NCBI RefSeq assembly: GCF_032362555.1
Contig: NC_083523.1
Span: 4,873,501-4,937,500 of the forward strand
Direction: 5' to 3'
Length of the DNA stretch: 64,000 nucleotides
Source of the DNA: Amyelois transitella
Lineage: Eukaryota > Arthropoda > Insecta > Lepidoptera > Pyralidae
The position numbers were made by a program, and so were the translations under genes. Below are positions 46,701 to 56,450 of the stretch, in pieces (within the stretch, counting starts at the first letter, position 1; each line of letters starts with the position of its first letter). The notes below the pieces were generated by a model, which saw only the letters and a program-made list of their open reading frames with translations, searched no databases and was not told the origin of the DNA.

Positions 46701-49700
46701 TTCTTAGTTAAGGGATCAACAAACTACCTATGACATGGCAAAAGTGCATAGATAATAATGGTTCTTACTTTGACTAAATAAATTTGTTATATTTAAAATT
46801 ATTCCACTTTTTGTTCCTCCTATACCAAACGCCAATTTCATATTGTAAAGATTTATAGTATATGATGTACATTTGTACGAAGTAAAATGTATATAAAATA
46901 AAACTTACATAATGGCCTCCATGTTCCTGTTGTTGTTGCTGTTGTTGCTGCTGCTGTTGTTGTTGATGTTGATGACTAGAAATAATATTACCAGCGTCAC
47001 GTGTTCGAGATGCTTGTGGAGGTGACTTCAAATAAGTCTTTCCGTAATCATTTTCAGCGGCATACATTCCATATACATCTTCGTAGTCTCCGACTTTGCC
47101 TTTAGTGTAAGGAGCCATTGTGTGAGCACGGCCATATGCTTCTGGCGTTCGCCTGTCAATCAACAACCGTTCGTTCATAGCACTCGCTCCTCTGTTCTGC
47201 CTTGTCATTTCGCCGTAAATGTTATAAAGATTGCTGCCATCCAAATTAGGTTTGGAATTTGATCGTGAATCCAAATAACTTTCGTGATAACTTATCTGAG
47301 CCGCATCTTTTCCCGACTTTTGATTACTTTTACTTTGTTGTTCTTGTGATATGTCCTCCATTTGTGGAGTATTATCTTGAAGAAAAGGATTATGGTGACC
47401 AATCTGTCGTTGCGTATCGTAGAGCTTTTCTTGCACTTTGTCCTGCGATATCTCTTGCTGTTGTTGACTTCTTATCCTATCATTAAAGTAAGGCGACTGA
47501 GGATTAGATTTGTACATTGATGACGTACTTGGTTGGTTGGTTTCTAATCTATCAGTTACTGTATTAGTCAATGGCAGAGATAGGTGATGGGTGTCGTATG
47601 GTCGTTTAGTCTGAAATTGAGTTGGCTGAGCTGATGGCGGGCTACGAGTGTATGTACTCTCTTGGTTTGGACTGCTAGGATAGTTTGTGTGATCTTGATA
47701 ACGAGTGTGACTAGTGCCTTGACTGTAGTGTGATGCTGGCTTTTTTAATATGTCGTAATTTGGATCATACCTGTAATTTGGTAATCATTAGAAAAATATA
47801 TTGCATAATTTTATTGAGAATAAACAATCATTGATAGGGTTTATTTTTAAAAAAAATATTACATATTATGTAGAAAACTTACATATCAGGGCTTGGTGAG
47901 TTATATCCTTCATTCGACCGTCGTGGTTTAGGCGGAGCATTAGCATATGTTGGTCCAGGCACTTCATCGCTGTCCTGTAAAATAAATTTAACTTAACTAA
48001 TAAAGTTTGTACTTAATATAGATGAGTACAAAAGTTAATTGTAGTCGTCTTATTATAAATGTGAGTTTATAGAAATTCCACGTATATAAAAAAATATTAA
48101 ACTTATATCTTCCTGTTACACTTTCTTATCTGCGAAACAAAACAAAATTATCTACTACTACATCAATAAAATCTAATTTAATTAGTACTAAGACGATTAA
48201 GTAAGCATCAGCAAATTATGAATTAGCGACGCCACTCGCCAGTAAAAGGCCTATGTTACAGATTGTTAATGAGAGTATCAATTGCCGTGACATTCCGATC
48301 ATTATGCGCAGTTATAACGACAAGTAATGGCTGTCCTTGGTTCCGCTCTAGCGAACTAATTGGCGATCACCTGCCCCACACATCCGTGCCCGCAATAAAT
48401 ACCCACCTCTGTTTTCGCAGGTGGCCGGTCGCTCTGCTTTTGTGGTTGTTCGCTGAAAACGAAAAGATAATTGTCTCTTTCATTTGTTTTCATTATGCGT
48501 TAATACAATTCCAAAAATAATAAATACATGATAACATAAAAACACCCTAACATTATAGAATGTATTTATATATTGTGCCTTGATACTTTTCTACGCTTCA
48601 TATCTATATGATATCAAATCAAACTCTTTCACTCAGCAAACTATTAATCACAAGATATAATGATGATAACGACTGACCAATTGTTTAAGAGCAATTTACT
48701 ATATATCTAAAACAGGTATCTAATCTGGAGGTTATCTTACTTTGAGCTTTGCATCAGGGCGGCCATCGTGAGAGCCTTGACCCATTTCAGCATAGACTCC
48801 TGATCTGGAGCCGCAAGAACATAAGTCCGCATATTCGCATGCTCCAACTTGAATGAAAACTTCCTGAGAACTTTGTCTTCCGAAGTACATGCAGATACTT
48901 TGTACGATGGTAATAGAACTGATCCCAAAAGCTTTTCCTCGTCTTGACCTGTGAATTTTTAAAATAACTTTAAGTCATCATCATAGTTCTGGCGTTTGTC
49001 CTGATAGAGCTTTCCCTGGGAAGGATCAAGGCCTCCTAATGACTCCGATTTAAATATATGTATAAAAGTCAAATAATTATAGTAGATATCGTTGTCTGAT
49101 GATCAAGATAAAAAGGTGACCTTATCCTGACCACGACTTACATGCTACTTAAATACAAGAGATTTGTTGCAACTTAAAAAATAATAGCAATTTTTTTTGC
49201 GAGTTTTGATTGCCTTAAATTACTCTATTTTTATATAAAAGTATGTATTGTATTGCATATTTCATGGTATTATAAAGTCTTAAAATAGTTATATCAATAC
49301 TCACTTTTGTAATAGAATAAACAATACTCTGACAAAACGAACCATCTCTTTCGCCAAACTTTTAGACCATCTGAGCCTTGTTTGTACAATATACCCCACA
49401 TGGTCACTGGGGCCGACGGAATCCTTTGCGCTATAGGTGATCTTAAAGCTTGATTGCCACCACTACTCCGTCTACTTTCTGAAGATGGAGATTTTACACT
49501 AGGTGTACTAGACTCACTCGACTTCATAGGAGATACAAAGCCCGCATTGTTTTTCTCATTGTGATTGTTATATTCTGAAGGCGGTGATTGGGTTTTCCCC
49601 TTATCACTCTCAGATTGCAGCCTATGCCGATCAGACTCCCTATATTCGAGGGGTTGATTCGCTTGCCATTGAGATTCTTGATAATGTCGGGATTGCTTTT

Positions 49701-50575
49701 CCATTTCATTTCTCGTATACATTTCAATATCTTTTTGGATATCAGGACTGCTATAGTCTTTAAAGTCATTTTTACTACTATATCGATCTAAATCCCTATA
49801 AGAACCGTCCGAGTATATACTATTCTGTAAATTAGGCGGCGGTTGAACACCATGTATTTGCTGAAGCAAAAGTTGCCTTTCCGCGAACTTTTGCTGCTGA
49901 TGCATCTGGGCCTGATTTTGGTAATGCATTTGTTGCTGAAGTTTCATTTGTTGAAGTTCATTATATTGTCGCCGTAACATCTCGGTATTACTCTGTGGCC
50001 CTATTCTATTTGAATATGGGAGATAAGGTTTTGAACCATATATATTTGTATTTGCATTTGGTCTATACATTGGTTGATGGTTTTGGTATATTTGATTGGC
50101 ATCTTTCGGTGGGTTGCGTTTCAAATAGTCCTGATAAACTTCTGGATTGTAACCTTTAGGAATATTCTGTAATAATTCATGATTTACATTATGATCCGTG
50201 TGCACGTCAGTTCTTTCTTGTCTAGGTGGTGATTGAGGATAGTTATAGTTATCATTTGCACCATAGTGTCTCGTGTAGTCTTGATTGTGGCCAGTGCCAT
50301 ACAACTCATGTCGATTTTCTAGGAGTGGAGACCGGGCATTTATATTTGAATGATATTGACTTTGTAACAGTTGATGCATGACGCCATTTGGTTGAATTTG
50401 GCCAGTTTGCGCTGATGTAAGGTGCGTAGCTAGCTGAGTTTGTTGCGGTGAGTATATCTGATCTGGGTGGACATGATGCGCCATCAGATGTTGTTGAGCA
50501 AGCGGTTGCTGCGTTGCAGGTACTGATTTCTTATTCTCCATTGGATATTGCGACTGTGGTATGGGTGGATCAATC
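32302..50575 (-). CDS. Large PH-domain protein, PLEKHA5/6/7 family (N-terminus missing)
   Basis: 22 exons, 5' to 3': 49305-50575, 48741-48948, 48407-48452, 47883-47974, 46909-47770, 45206-45886, 44771-44966, 40698-43979, 40075-40304, 39869-39991, 39558-39731, 39088-39332, 38753-38910, 38515-38672, 37661-37781, 37058-37180, 36510-36731, 35642-36345, 35086-35262, 34640-34735, 33848-33944, 32302-32405. All junctions are GT-AG and all phases agree, giving 3122 codons plus TAA. Order: Gln-rich N-region, PH domain (WGILYKQGSDGLKVWRKRWF), long disordered stretch, 1093-codon exon, coiled-coil exons, Arg-rich RIVKRESERRQRDRERS, and a C-terminal LSPEEQQKRQEKVESIK segment. These match the vertebrate PLEKHA5/6/7 plan (phosphoinositide-binding, junction- and microtubule-linked scaffolds). 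The Drosophila counterpart is probably kramer, from memory. The first exon here starts in mid-codon, so upstream exons, where WW domains would be expected, are missing. Confidence 0.88.
33694..33747. repeat. Perfect 20-bp inverted repeat in a PLEKHA-like intron
   Basis: 33694-33713 is exactly complementary to 33728-33747, with a 14-base AT-rich loop. The stem contains TTCGTCACAAAATT. It lies about 100 bases past the donor of exon 33848-33944 in transcription order. Confidence 0.85.
34021..34110. mobile_element. Short MITE-like inverted-repeat element
   Basis: GTTTGTAGACAAA at 34021-34033 pairs perfectly with TTTGTCTACAAAC at 34098-34110, and flanking bases (TAGATAAC and TTATCCATCTA) extend the pairing imperfectly. 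It is 90 bp long with no coding capacity. It may be a tiny MITE or just a palindrome. It lies in an intron of the PLEKHA-like gene. Confidence 0.5.
35086..35262 (-). CDS. PLEKHA-like GC-rich exon
   Basis: 59 codons, KMGRSLDDADMELALRGPAP ... PERYIPEK, which join the conserved C-terminal LSPEEQ segment. Most third positions are G or C, unlike the AT-leaning neighbouring exons. The phases are 0/0, so the exon could be skipped without a frameshift. Antisense it reads as an Arg-rich open frame that should be ignored. Confidence 0.86.
37945..38160 (+). repeat. Widespread moth interspersed repeat fragment
   Basis: The words GGGACCGTATTACTAAGC, CCCTGTCCGTCTGTCTGTCA, CAGGCTGTATCTCATAAACC and, at the end, GGCTCCCATACAACAAACGT recur across lepidopteran introns as I remember them. 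The element is old, with indels. It sits in the intron between exons 38515-38672 and 37661-37781. Confidence 0.6.
40505..40625. other. Candidate alternative 3' end after the giant exon
   Basis: Minus-strand AATAAA (plus TTTATT) occurs at about 40548 and 40577, roughly 110-140 bases past the in-frame stop at 40687 that follows the giant exon. Transcripts that ignore the donor at 40697 could end here. The region also resembles a 3' retroelement tail (GTAAGTAAGTAAATGCTTTA), so the signals may come from an inserted repeat. Confidence 0.3.
40698..43979 (-). CDS. PLEKHA-like giant exon (1093 codons) with YxxM and YxN motifs
   Basis: A single uninterrupted open exon of 3282 bp, highly acidic and Ser-rich with no globular domain I recognise. 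Tyrosine motifs: YENI at 43777-43788 and 41305-41316 (YxN, Grb2 SH2-type), YLPM in HYLPMSPRKN at 43426-43437 and YVEM at 43312-43323 (YxxM, PI3K p85-type), and YMEL at 43225-43236. It starts in phase 1 after acceptor CCTCAG and ends GAAG|GTATCC, which joins in frame to the exon at 40304. If the donor is skipped, translation adds G-I-L and stops (TAA at 40687). Confidence 0.85.
45206..45886 (-). CDS. PLEKHA-like exon (227 codons, disordered, phosphosite-rich)
   Basis: Begins HQEKTFSGPSVLRRKKMQSS and contains RPHSADFLEYESKK, a YYDPSSDRYYSEESYAEKMR segment with several tyrosines, and SVMSDGSNVSF. Acceptor and donor are both good and both phases are 0. The YYDPSSDRYYSEESY stretch is acidic and tyrosine-rich, as in kinase-regulated scaffolds, but its function is unknown. 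Confidence 0.86.
45932..46840 (+). mobile_element. mariner (Tc1/mariner) element, internally deleted
   Basis: Terminal inverted repeats begin TGAAATTGGCGTTT at 45932 and end with the complement at 46840, flanked by TA on both sides (45930-45931 and 46841-46842). The interior holds a decayed transposase. At 909 bp it is about 400 bp shorter than a full mariner. It fills nearly the whole 1022-bp intron between exons 46909-47770 and 45206-45886. Confidence 0.85.
46105..46777 (+). pseudogene. mariner transposase pseudogene
   Basis: Words of a mariner transposase are readable in the plus direction: YEFHRGINAAETARR, VRFWFQRCRCGNFDLQNK, RGRPETRSG, ELKAIVEADPSQTTSELASG, NNEGFLNQIII, PPTDYHFF, and near the end IDNNGSYFD followed by TAA at 46775-46777. 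There is a stop codon after NDV, a frameshift near RPETRSG, and a large deletion that joins NNEGFLNQIII to PPTDYHFF and removes most of the DDD catalytic core. It cannot encode an active enzyme. The order and motifs suggest a cecropia/mellifera/irritans-like subfamily, not resolved further. Confidence 0.9.
46909..47770 (-). CDS. PLEKHA-like exon with a 13-residue Gln tract
   Basis: 287 codons of low-complexity sequence following the PPKPRRSNEGYNSPSPD segment. It ends in HQH then 13 Gln encoded by mixed CAA and CAG (46927-46965), then EHGGHY. The mixed codons make the tract less prone to slippage than pure CAG. Donor GTAAGT, phase 0. The following intron contains the mariner remnant. Confidence 0.86.
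48741..49420 (-). CDS. PH domain of the PLEKHA-like protein (two exons)
   Basis: The end of exon 49305-50575 encodes APVTMWGILYKQGSDGLKVW and RKRWFVLSEYCLFYYK. Exon 48741-48948 continues SQDEEKLLGSVLLPSY ... RKFSFKLEHANMRTYVLAA ... KWVKALTMAALM. The basic K-x-WRKRWF loop in the first strands is the usual phosphoinositide-binding site, and the tryptophan in KWVKAL is the conserved C-terminal helix residue. The split codon (A|GT, Ser) closes exactly. This is the best-supported domain of the gene. Confidence 0.93.
49305..50575 (-). CDS. PLEKHA-like exon upstream of the PH domain (Gln-rich)
   Basis: 423 complete codons preceding and including the start of the PH domain. The composition is Gln, Asn, Tyr and Pro rich (MQQ-, QQQ- and YQN-type runs) and is predicted disordered. 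The last third contains SSESRRSSGGNQALRSPIAQ just before the PH domain. An in-frame ATG at about 50543 (MENKKSVPATQQ) could be an internal start if an alternative promoter exists. The acceptor TTTCAG at 50577-50576 shows that the main transcript has an upstream exon ending in phase 2. Confidence 0.85.
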
Positions 50576-52735
50576 CTGAAACAAAGATAATATAGATATA
50601 GTAACAAAATATTGGAGATATTAGTTCTTGAGTTAAGATATTTGGTATACATTATAGGAGTATGATATATACGCCTCTAACAGAACCACATACACAGCTG
50701 GAATCAAAAATGCATTGTTGGAGTTTGTTGCTAAATAAAACAAATGGTATATGTCTAGGTGCTCTTGGGAGATCTTCAAAATATGTTACGTAACTATAAA
50801 ACTATTTCCTACTTATCTACTTACTATCTAAAACACCCCTTACAAACATCGTAGTATTCGTATTAAACGATCGTAGTTTTGGAAGTAAACAAAAGATTTC
50901 ATTTACTTGCGTGTGTGAATTGCATGGAACGGAACAATTTAATTCGAGTTACTTAATCGAAGTAACGATATCATCCCAACTTCGATAAGCTGCGTGTTTG
51001 AAGAAGTAGACGAGCTACACTAGTAGACTAATCAGTTCAGTCCCCTCATTCTATTGTATATTTACGAGTATTTACATCTCCTTTCTTGATCATTTTCTCA
51101 CAAGTTCAAAAGTTTTTTTTTTATTGATAATAATTACCGAGTCTTATTAAAATTACCGAGTTGATAACAAAATTGCCTTGACAAATCTCACGCCTCTCAC
51201 TGTACTTAATATAACTCGTGTGAAATCGCATATCCTTCGCCCAACCACAAGCTTATATAACGAGATTTTTCATATCACTTGAGTGGACCGTATTGTGATT
51301 CCATGAGAAAGTCTGAACTAGTTTAGTAAATAGAGCATAATCATATTTCTATATAGAACCTCCATGAGAAAATTTCTAACGTAAACAACTGAACAAGTTA
51401 AACTGTTAAAAATAAAAAAAAATATACCTAAATCCCTTGATGTCGTGTGGTTAAAAATGATAGTTTAATAATTTTAGAAATAGTGCGATTCAGAGATGGA
51501 AGTACCTAAATGAAAAATCCTAAGTTTCAAGCAAGAAACAGCTAGCAGACACCTCGGATCCGTCCTTCCACCACCTAAAGCTGAGCAGCCAGCCAGCCAG
51601 CAGCTGTGTATTTCTTTTAGTAGTTAAAATAGATAATTACGTACATCACGTCTTTATTCCTTACAGCATAGACAACGCCAACAATCTGAGTTGTTATAAT
51701 GAGGTTATTATTTATTAAATTAATCGCTTTTTAAAGCGAAAGAGCAATTAAAAATGAATTAAGAGTGCCCAAAAAATTGATGCAGATGAAGTTTATCTAG
51801 ATTTTTCGAAAACAACATAATGAGAATCAAGTTATAATCAGGTTTAAGTAGGTACTCTTTGATTTCAATTCCTTAATCTGCACGGTCATGTTTAATTCTT
51901 GTTCCCAATCAATTTATTGCCGACATACCGACAACTATTATAGTTTCCATAGGCTCTCTCTCGAAAGGTGACCCCAATCTTGGCCGTGGGAAACAAAACA
52001 GGTGAAACACCTGTTACGAATTAAACAAGTACTAATATTTGTTTGTCGTTAGTGGTCGTAGTTATGATCTGAGGTAAATAACTCTTCAAAGAACTTTCTA
52101 TGGTGTCCAAAAGTTCTCATTTACTTTATTATTGTTTGCATCATCTGCCTCGTTTTGTGGCCGACAGACAACGGACAGCCAAATCTATTGACTGTAGGCA
52201 TTTGAATGATATTTGTTACTTAGCAAGAATCTTGACGCAAGAAAAGAATTTACGTATCAACCGATAAATGTTTTTTAGTCTTTTATTCGTAATGAACATT
52301 CGAGATGCCGTAACTATGACCGAGTGAGAGTGTATAGTCTAATGACCGGAAGGAAAACACAAATATGTAGAAACTACTTGAGAAGTTGTCATTCTACGAC
52401 TATTCACTAACTGCTAATGACATGTCAATCATAGTCGGCGGACTCATGGTAATGTCGTGATGGTTTCTGAGAAGGAATATCAAAATTCTATTTAAAAATC
52501 TACTAAGCCTTTTGTGCGTGTTGGAATGTATTATTTAATTAATACACAAACATTAAGTTCATAGTTTCCATACTACTACGTATCATATCTTCAAATGAAT
52601 AGATAGCGGTAAAAATATTTGGATGATCATGGTTGGATGTAATTTTTAGTAGATCTTCTTTCTCCTTACGTCATTCCCGGCTACATCCTCACCTGACTGT
52701 AATATGAACAGAATACCTGACTTGACTTTGACTTA

Positions 52736-52820
52736 AGGTCCTATGTCCCCTAGCTGGGGCAGAGGGCATCCACAGTGCGTCGCCATCCCGCTCGGTCTTG
52801 AGCTTCGCGTTTTATTTCGC
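52736..52820. repeat. Dispersed repeat fragment (LINE-like, GC-rich)
   Basis: CTATGTCCCCTAGCTGGGGC, AGAGGGCATCCACAGTGCGT and CGCCATCCCGCTCGGTCTTG, then AGCTTCGCGTTTTATTTCGC, form a GC-rich block that I recognise as a recurrent moth repeat. Only this piece is present; the family and strand are not certain. Confidence 0.45.
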
Positions 52821-53679
52821 TAACAGAATACCTCGTGTTCAAATATTTCTTTTGTCATAAATAATAATTATTATTTATATTGTTAAATTTGTTTTAGGTG
52901 ATAATCTTTTTGTCAAAATCACATGTTATCAGTGTTCTGTATTACTAGTTGATATTCGAACATTCTCACGCGTCATTATTCATAATAATTAATAATAGTT
53001 GTTTATTTAGCCGGTCGTTAAAAATACAACGTGCTCAATTTTGCATGCTTTGCAGTGTCGGCACTTTCGTCAAACCGTGGTCCACTTGGCTAGCCGCCAG
53101 GCGACGTGTGAGCCACGATTAGACCGCGCGACAGCTGTTTGAACCCTTTTCAATGTCAATCTACCCATAGATCGACCTATATGGGTAAAATTTCATGCTT
53201 AGATCAATTCATTCATCAACGACGACGAAATTGCTCCAGAAACAATACTCCCCTTTTGTTGAACTAAATGAATCAACAAACATTTTTTTAGTAGGTAAAT
53301 ATTCTTGAAACAGGAAGAAAGGAAATGTTCCAAGAAGCGTTATAAATATCATGGTCTTAAGTGTTAATTATGATGTATAAAGTGTTTATTAGTGAATCGA
53401 AATAGCTTACAAAAACATACAAATTAACAAGAACGTATGACAGACAGGAAACGGATGCACTCAAGAATAGTGCAGGAGCTTATTAGCTTCATATTATCTG
53501 AAGTTTTTTCATCAAATTCTCATCTTGGATATAAATGAAAATGGATTATTAACATTTATCCTGAATCTTTTTTATATTTATAATAAAGCGAAAGTGTATG
53601 TATGTAATGTAGCTATTGGTATTTTTGTTATATGGCATCATTCATTAACAAATAAAATTAGCATTAAGTTACAAGTTGC

Positions 53680-53775
53680 ACCAATTCCATCATAAAGCCA
53701 TAGAGCTGAACGTAAGCCACGTTCAGACTTTTCATATCTATTATAATGACGTGACTATGTGTATGTGTGTACAAG
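53680..53775 (+). repeat. Dispersed repeat family B, decayed copy 4
   Basis: ATTCCATCATAAAGCCATAG, AGCTGAACGTAAGCCACGTT and GACGTGACTATGTGTATGTG follow the order of the family B copy at 19670-19818, with the middle CTGTCTACC block lost. Confidence 0.45.
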
Positions 53776-55249
53776 TTGCACCATATGGGTAAACCAATTT
53801 CCTATGGTTAAGTACCAATGATAGACCACAAACACATTCATTTCGAAGAACGATTACGAAGATGCGAGACACCTCACTTCTAAGCCGGATCTCTCAATCG
53901 CTACCCGTCATTTGGGTCACAACAAAGCTATTGAATGAATTATCTGCAGCAAGACAGGCATTATGATCAATGTTTAGATCGCTCACGACCAAAACCTCAT
54001 TACCATCCACGTGTGACAAATCGAACTCACGTTTTCAGCACTAAAACACATTAGATTTTTAGTCATGTAAATTTAATTCGTTTTTTAGTTTTACCGTCAA
54101 CGATTCAAAGGGGTGCAATCATGCATGTTACATATTAAGAACAATCAAACTCCTAATTAAAATATCATTCTTATCTATATGATTTTGAATTTTCTTGTTA
54201 TAAGATATTTTTAATGAAATCAACTAAAGCAGAAGAACAGGATAATTCAGTGTATACTTTCAATCTATTTATTTCAGAAACCTTACATATAATTTATTCC
54301 AACACATATACAGATCATAAATCACTATCAAATTAAACATCTTAATGAATTATAATATTTAATTAAACAAAACCTAAAGTGAAGGTAATAAAAATGTTGT
54401 TTGTAAGCACGTGTTAATTGCAGTGTAAATGCAGATCGTTCGAACGGAAACAATTAACATAATTACCCACTCACTACTTCACAAAGAAGTTAGGCCAGTT
54501 CAGTAATAGATCAATGAAATTGCCCACATCCTGAATCGATCTATCTCTTTCTCTCTGTCCTCTAGGACAATTTTAGAGTTAATTATTTTAGTCTCAGATT
54601 ACAATATACACTACAATAAAATGCCTATCTAATAATGCAAAGTAGTAGTAGTAGTAAGTACTGAATCCAGTTTAATCTAGAGTTACTATCAAAAAAATCC
54701 TCTTTTAGATAGTTATTTACACAACTGGAGTCATGGATTATATGTATATTGCAGCGACTATTAATACACAGCGCAGTAATTGATATCACAGCAGATGGAA
54801 ATCGATCTCACTGCGCCGTTGATCTCAAAGACGATGCTATACTCATACTCATATTAAACATAGAAATCAGAATATTATAAGATAATGAAAATGACATCAA
54901 ACTATTTACGATGTATTGCGAACTTGCATCGCCCGCATTTTCGCGCAAATCAAAAGATCAAAATGTCATATTTTGTCGACCATCAGTTGCGAAGACCTCA
55001 TTCACGGAACTGCTGTAGTTTTATATTACTCCGAATTCTTATGGTGTAAACCCACACTCTGCTCAAATTTATATAAGCACGAGTTCCAACGACAGCCCAC
55101 TTTGATGAAAAATTATGTCCGAGATAAATTCCGTTCTCATTTTGTCAGTTACGAAATATCGCTATGTGTCTTTTGATTTCGACCACTTGATTTAGCTACT
55201 AACATGCAATATATAATGAGCTGAATCCTGATCAAACCGGGGACGTACT

Positions 55250-55435
55250 AACAAAAAGTCAGGTCAAGAGGACCCTAACCGACATGCTGATGATGAGAGT
55301 GATAAATGTGAACGAAGCGAAACATGTATGCAGCGATCGTGGCAAGTTAGATTAGTATCTGCCTACCCGAACCGGAAGCTAAGAAAGCAGAAGTCCCCTT
55401 CGGGATACAGACGTAATTTTATCTTTGTTTGTATG
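55250..55435 (+). pseudogene. Decayed LINE fragment, second copy
   Basis: Conceptual words KSQVKRTLTDMLMMRVINVNEAKHVCSDRGK match the fragment at 28951-29190, and CTGCCTACCCGAACCGGAAG is followed by TTCGGGATACAGACGTAATT and a TTTGTATG end. Both copies preserve the same C-terminal words and 3' tail, so they come from the same non-LTR family. Frameshifts and stops make it inactive. Confidence 0.5.
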
Positions 55436-56309
55436 AAGTTTAGCTTTTTGCGCTCTAGTTAAGCTCTCTATTTTTCACGCTAAAATATACGATGTTCTTC
55501 AAATTGTATTCGTCATTGCCTATGACGTGATCATTCAGACATCAGCAGACTTATTTAGATATTGGCCAGTGTTAGTCAAGTTCCAGTTTGAAGAATTTGA
55601 TATGGCAACCTTAGACCGGTTGAACACCGCAAGCGTTCCCGCGCATTCTTGCTGCGAGGTGAACAACCGGCGACCGCGCCGTCGTCCTTGGAACCGGCTG
55701 CTCCTTTCTACCATACCGTGAAATACCCAACATATCCTCCATGATTTGTGGCAAAAACTTCAAGGGTTCAGTCAGGATTCCAGGCACCGTTAATTTTGAA
55801 ATGATCTAAACGAGTATTGCATGCAATTTTAAGCATAAGTGTATAGTTATATTCTTTTAGTGGGATCATACAGAGTTGTTTAATTACATGTATTAAAATT
55901 GCGATATATTATTAACTGTACCTTCAAACCTACACACATCATTACACATATGTATAGGTAGGTCCCTACAAAAATATATCTAGGTTTCTTTGTTCATTAC
56001 TAGAATTTTTCTCGCCGAAAAAGGATTAATTAATAATTGGCTAGAATGCAATGTTTAAATATAAAAAATCTTGGATTATATTAAAAAGCAGATAGGTATT
56101 AAATTTCCCCCTCAGTAATTTAACCTTTGACAGGCGTTATCCGACACACAAAAAACTTGTTTCCTATGAGTAAACTGTGATTCAAGTACATACGTGTTAG
56201 TTATATTAAGCATGCACAAAAAACGAATACCAAACATGTATAGTTCACATTGGTAGGCTTCCATGGTTAAAAACGCAGAAGATCGCTCGCTTAAAGAAGT
56301 AACTTTTGT

Positions 56310-56450
56310 ATATATTAGGTATATACAAACATACAAATACGAGTAGTTATGTCTATATCCCTTGCGGAATAGACAGAGACAACGGTCTCGAAAAGACTGA
56401 AACGCCACGTTCAGCTGTATGGCTTCAAGACGGTATTGAGATTAATTATT
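56310..56450 (-). repeat. Dispersed repeat family B, copy 5 (inverted)
   Basis: On the minus strand it reads GCCATACAGCTGAACGTGGC, TTTCAGTCTTTTCGAGACCG and TCTGTCTATTCCGCAAGGGA, then TATAGACATAACTACTCGTA and a TTTGTATGTTTGTAT tail. It carries the same order as the copy at 19670-19818. Confidence 0.55.

Noticed and set aside
49524..49791. Frames on both strands overlapping the PH-proximal exon
   Set aside because: Shadows of the true minus-strand frame that leads into the PH domain.
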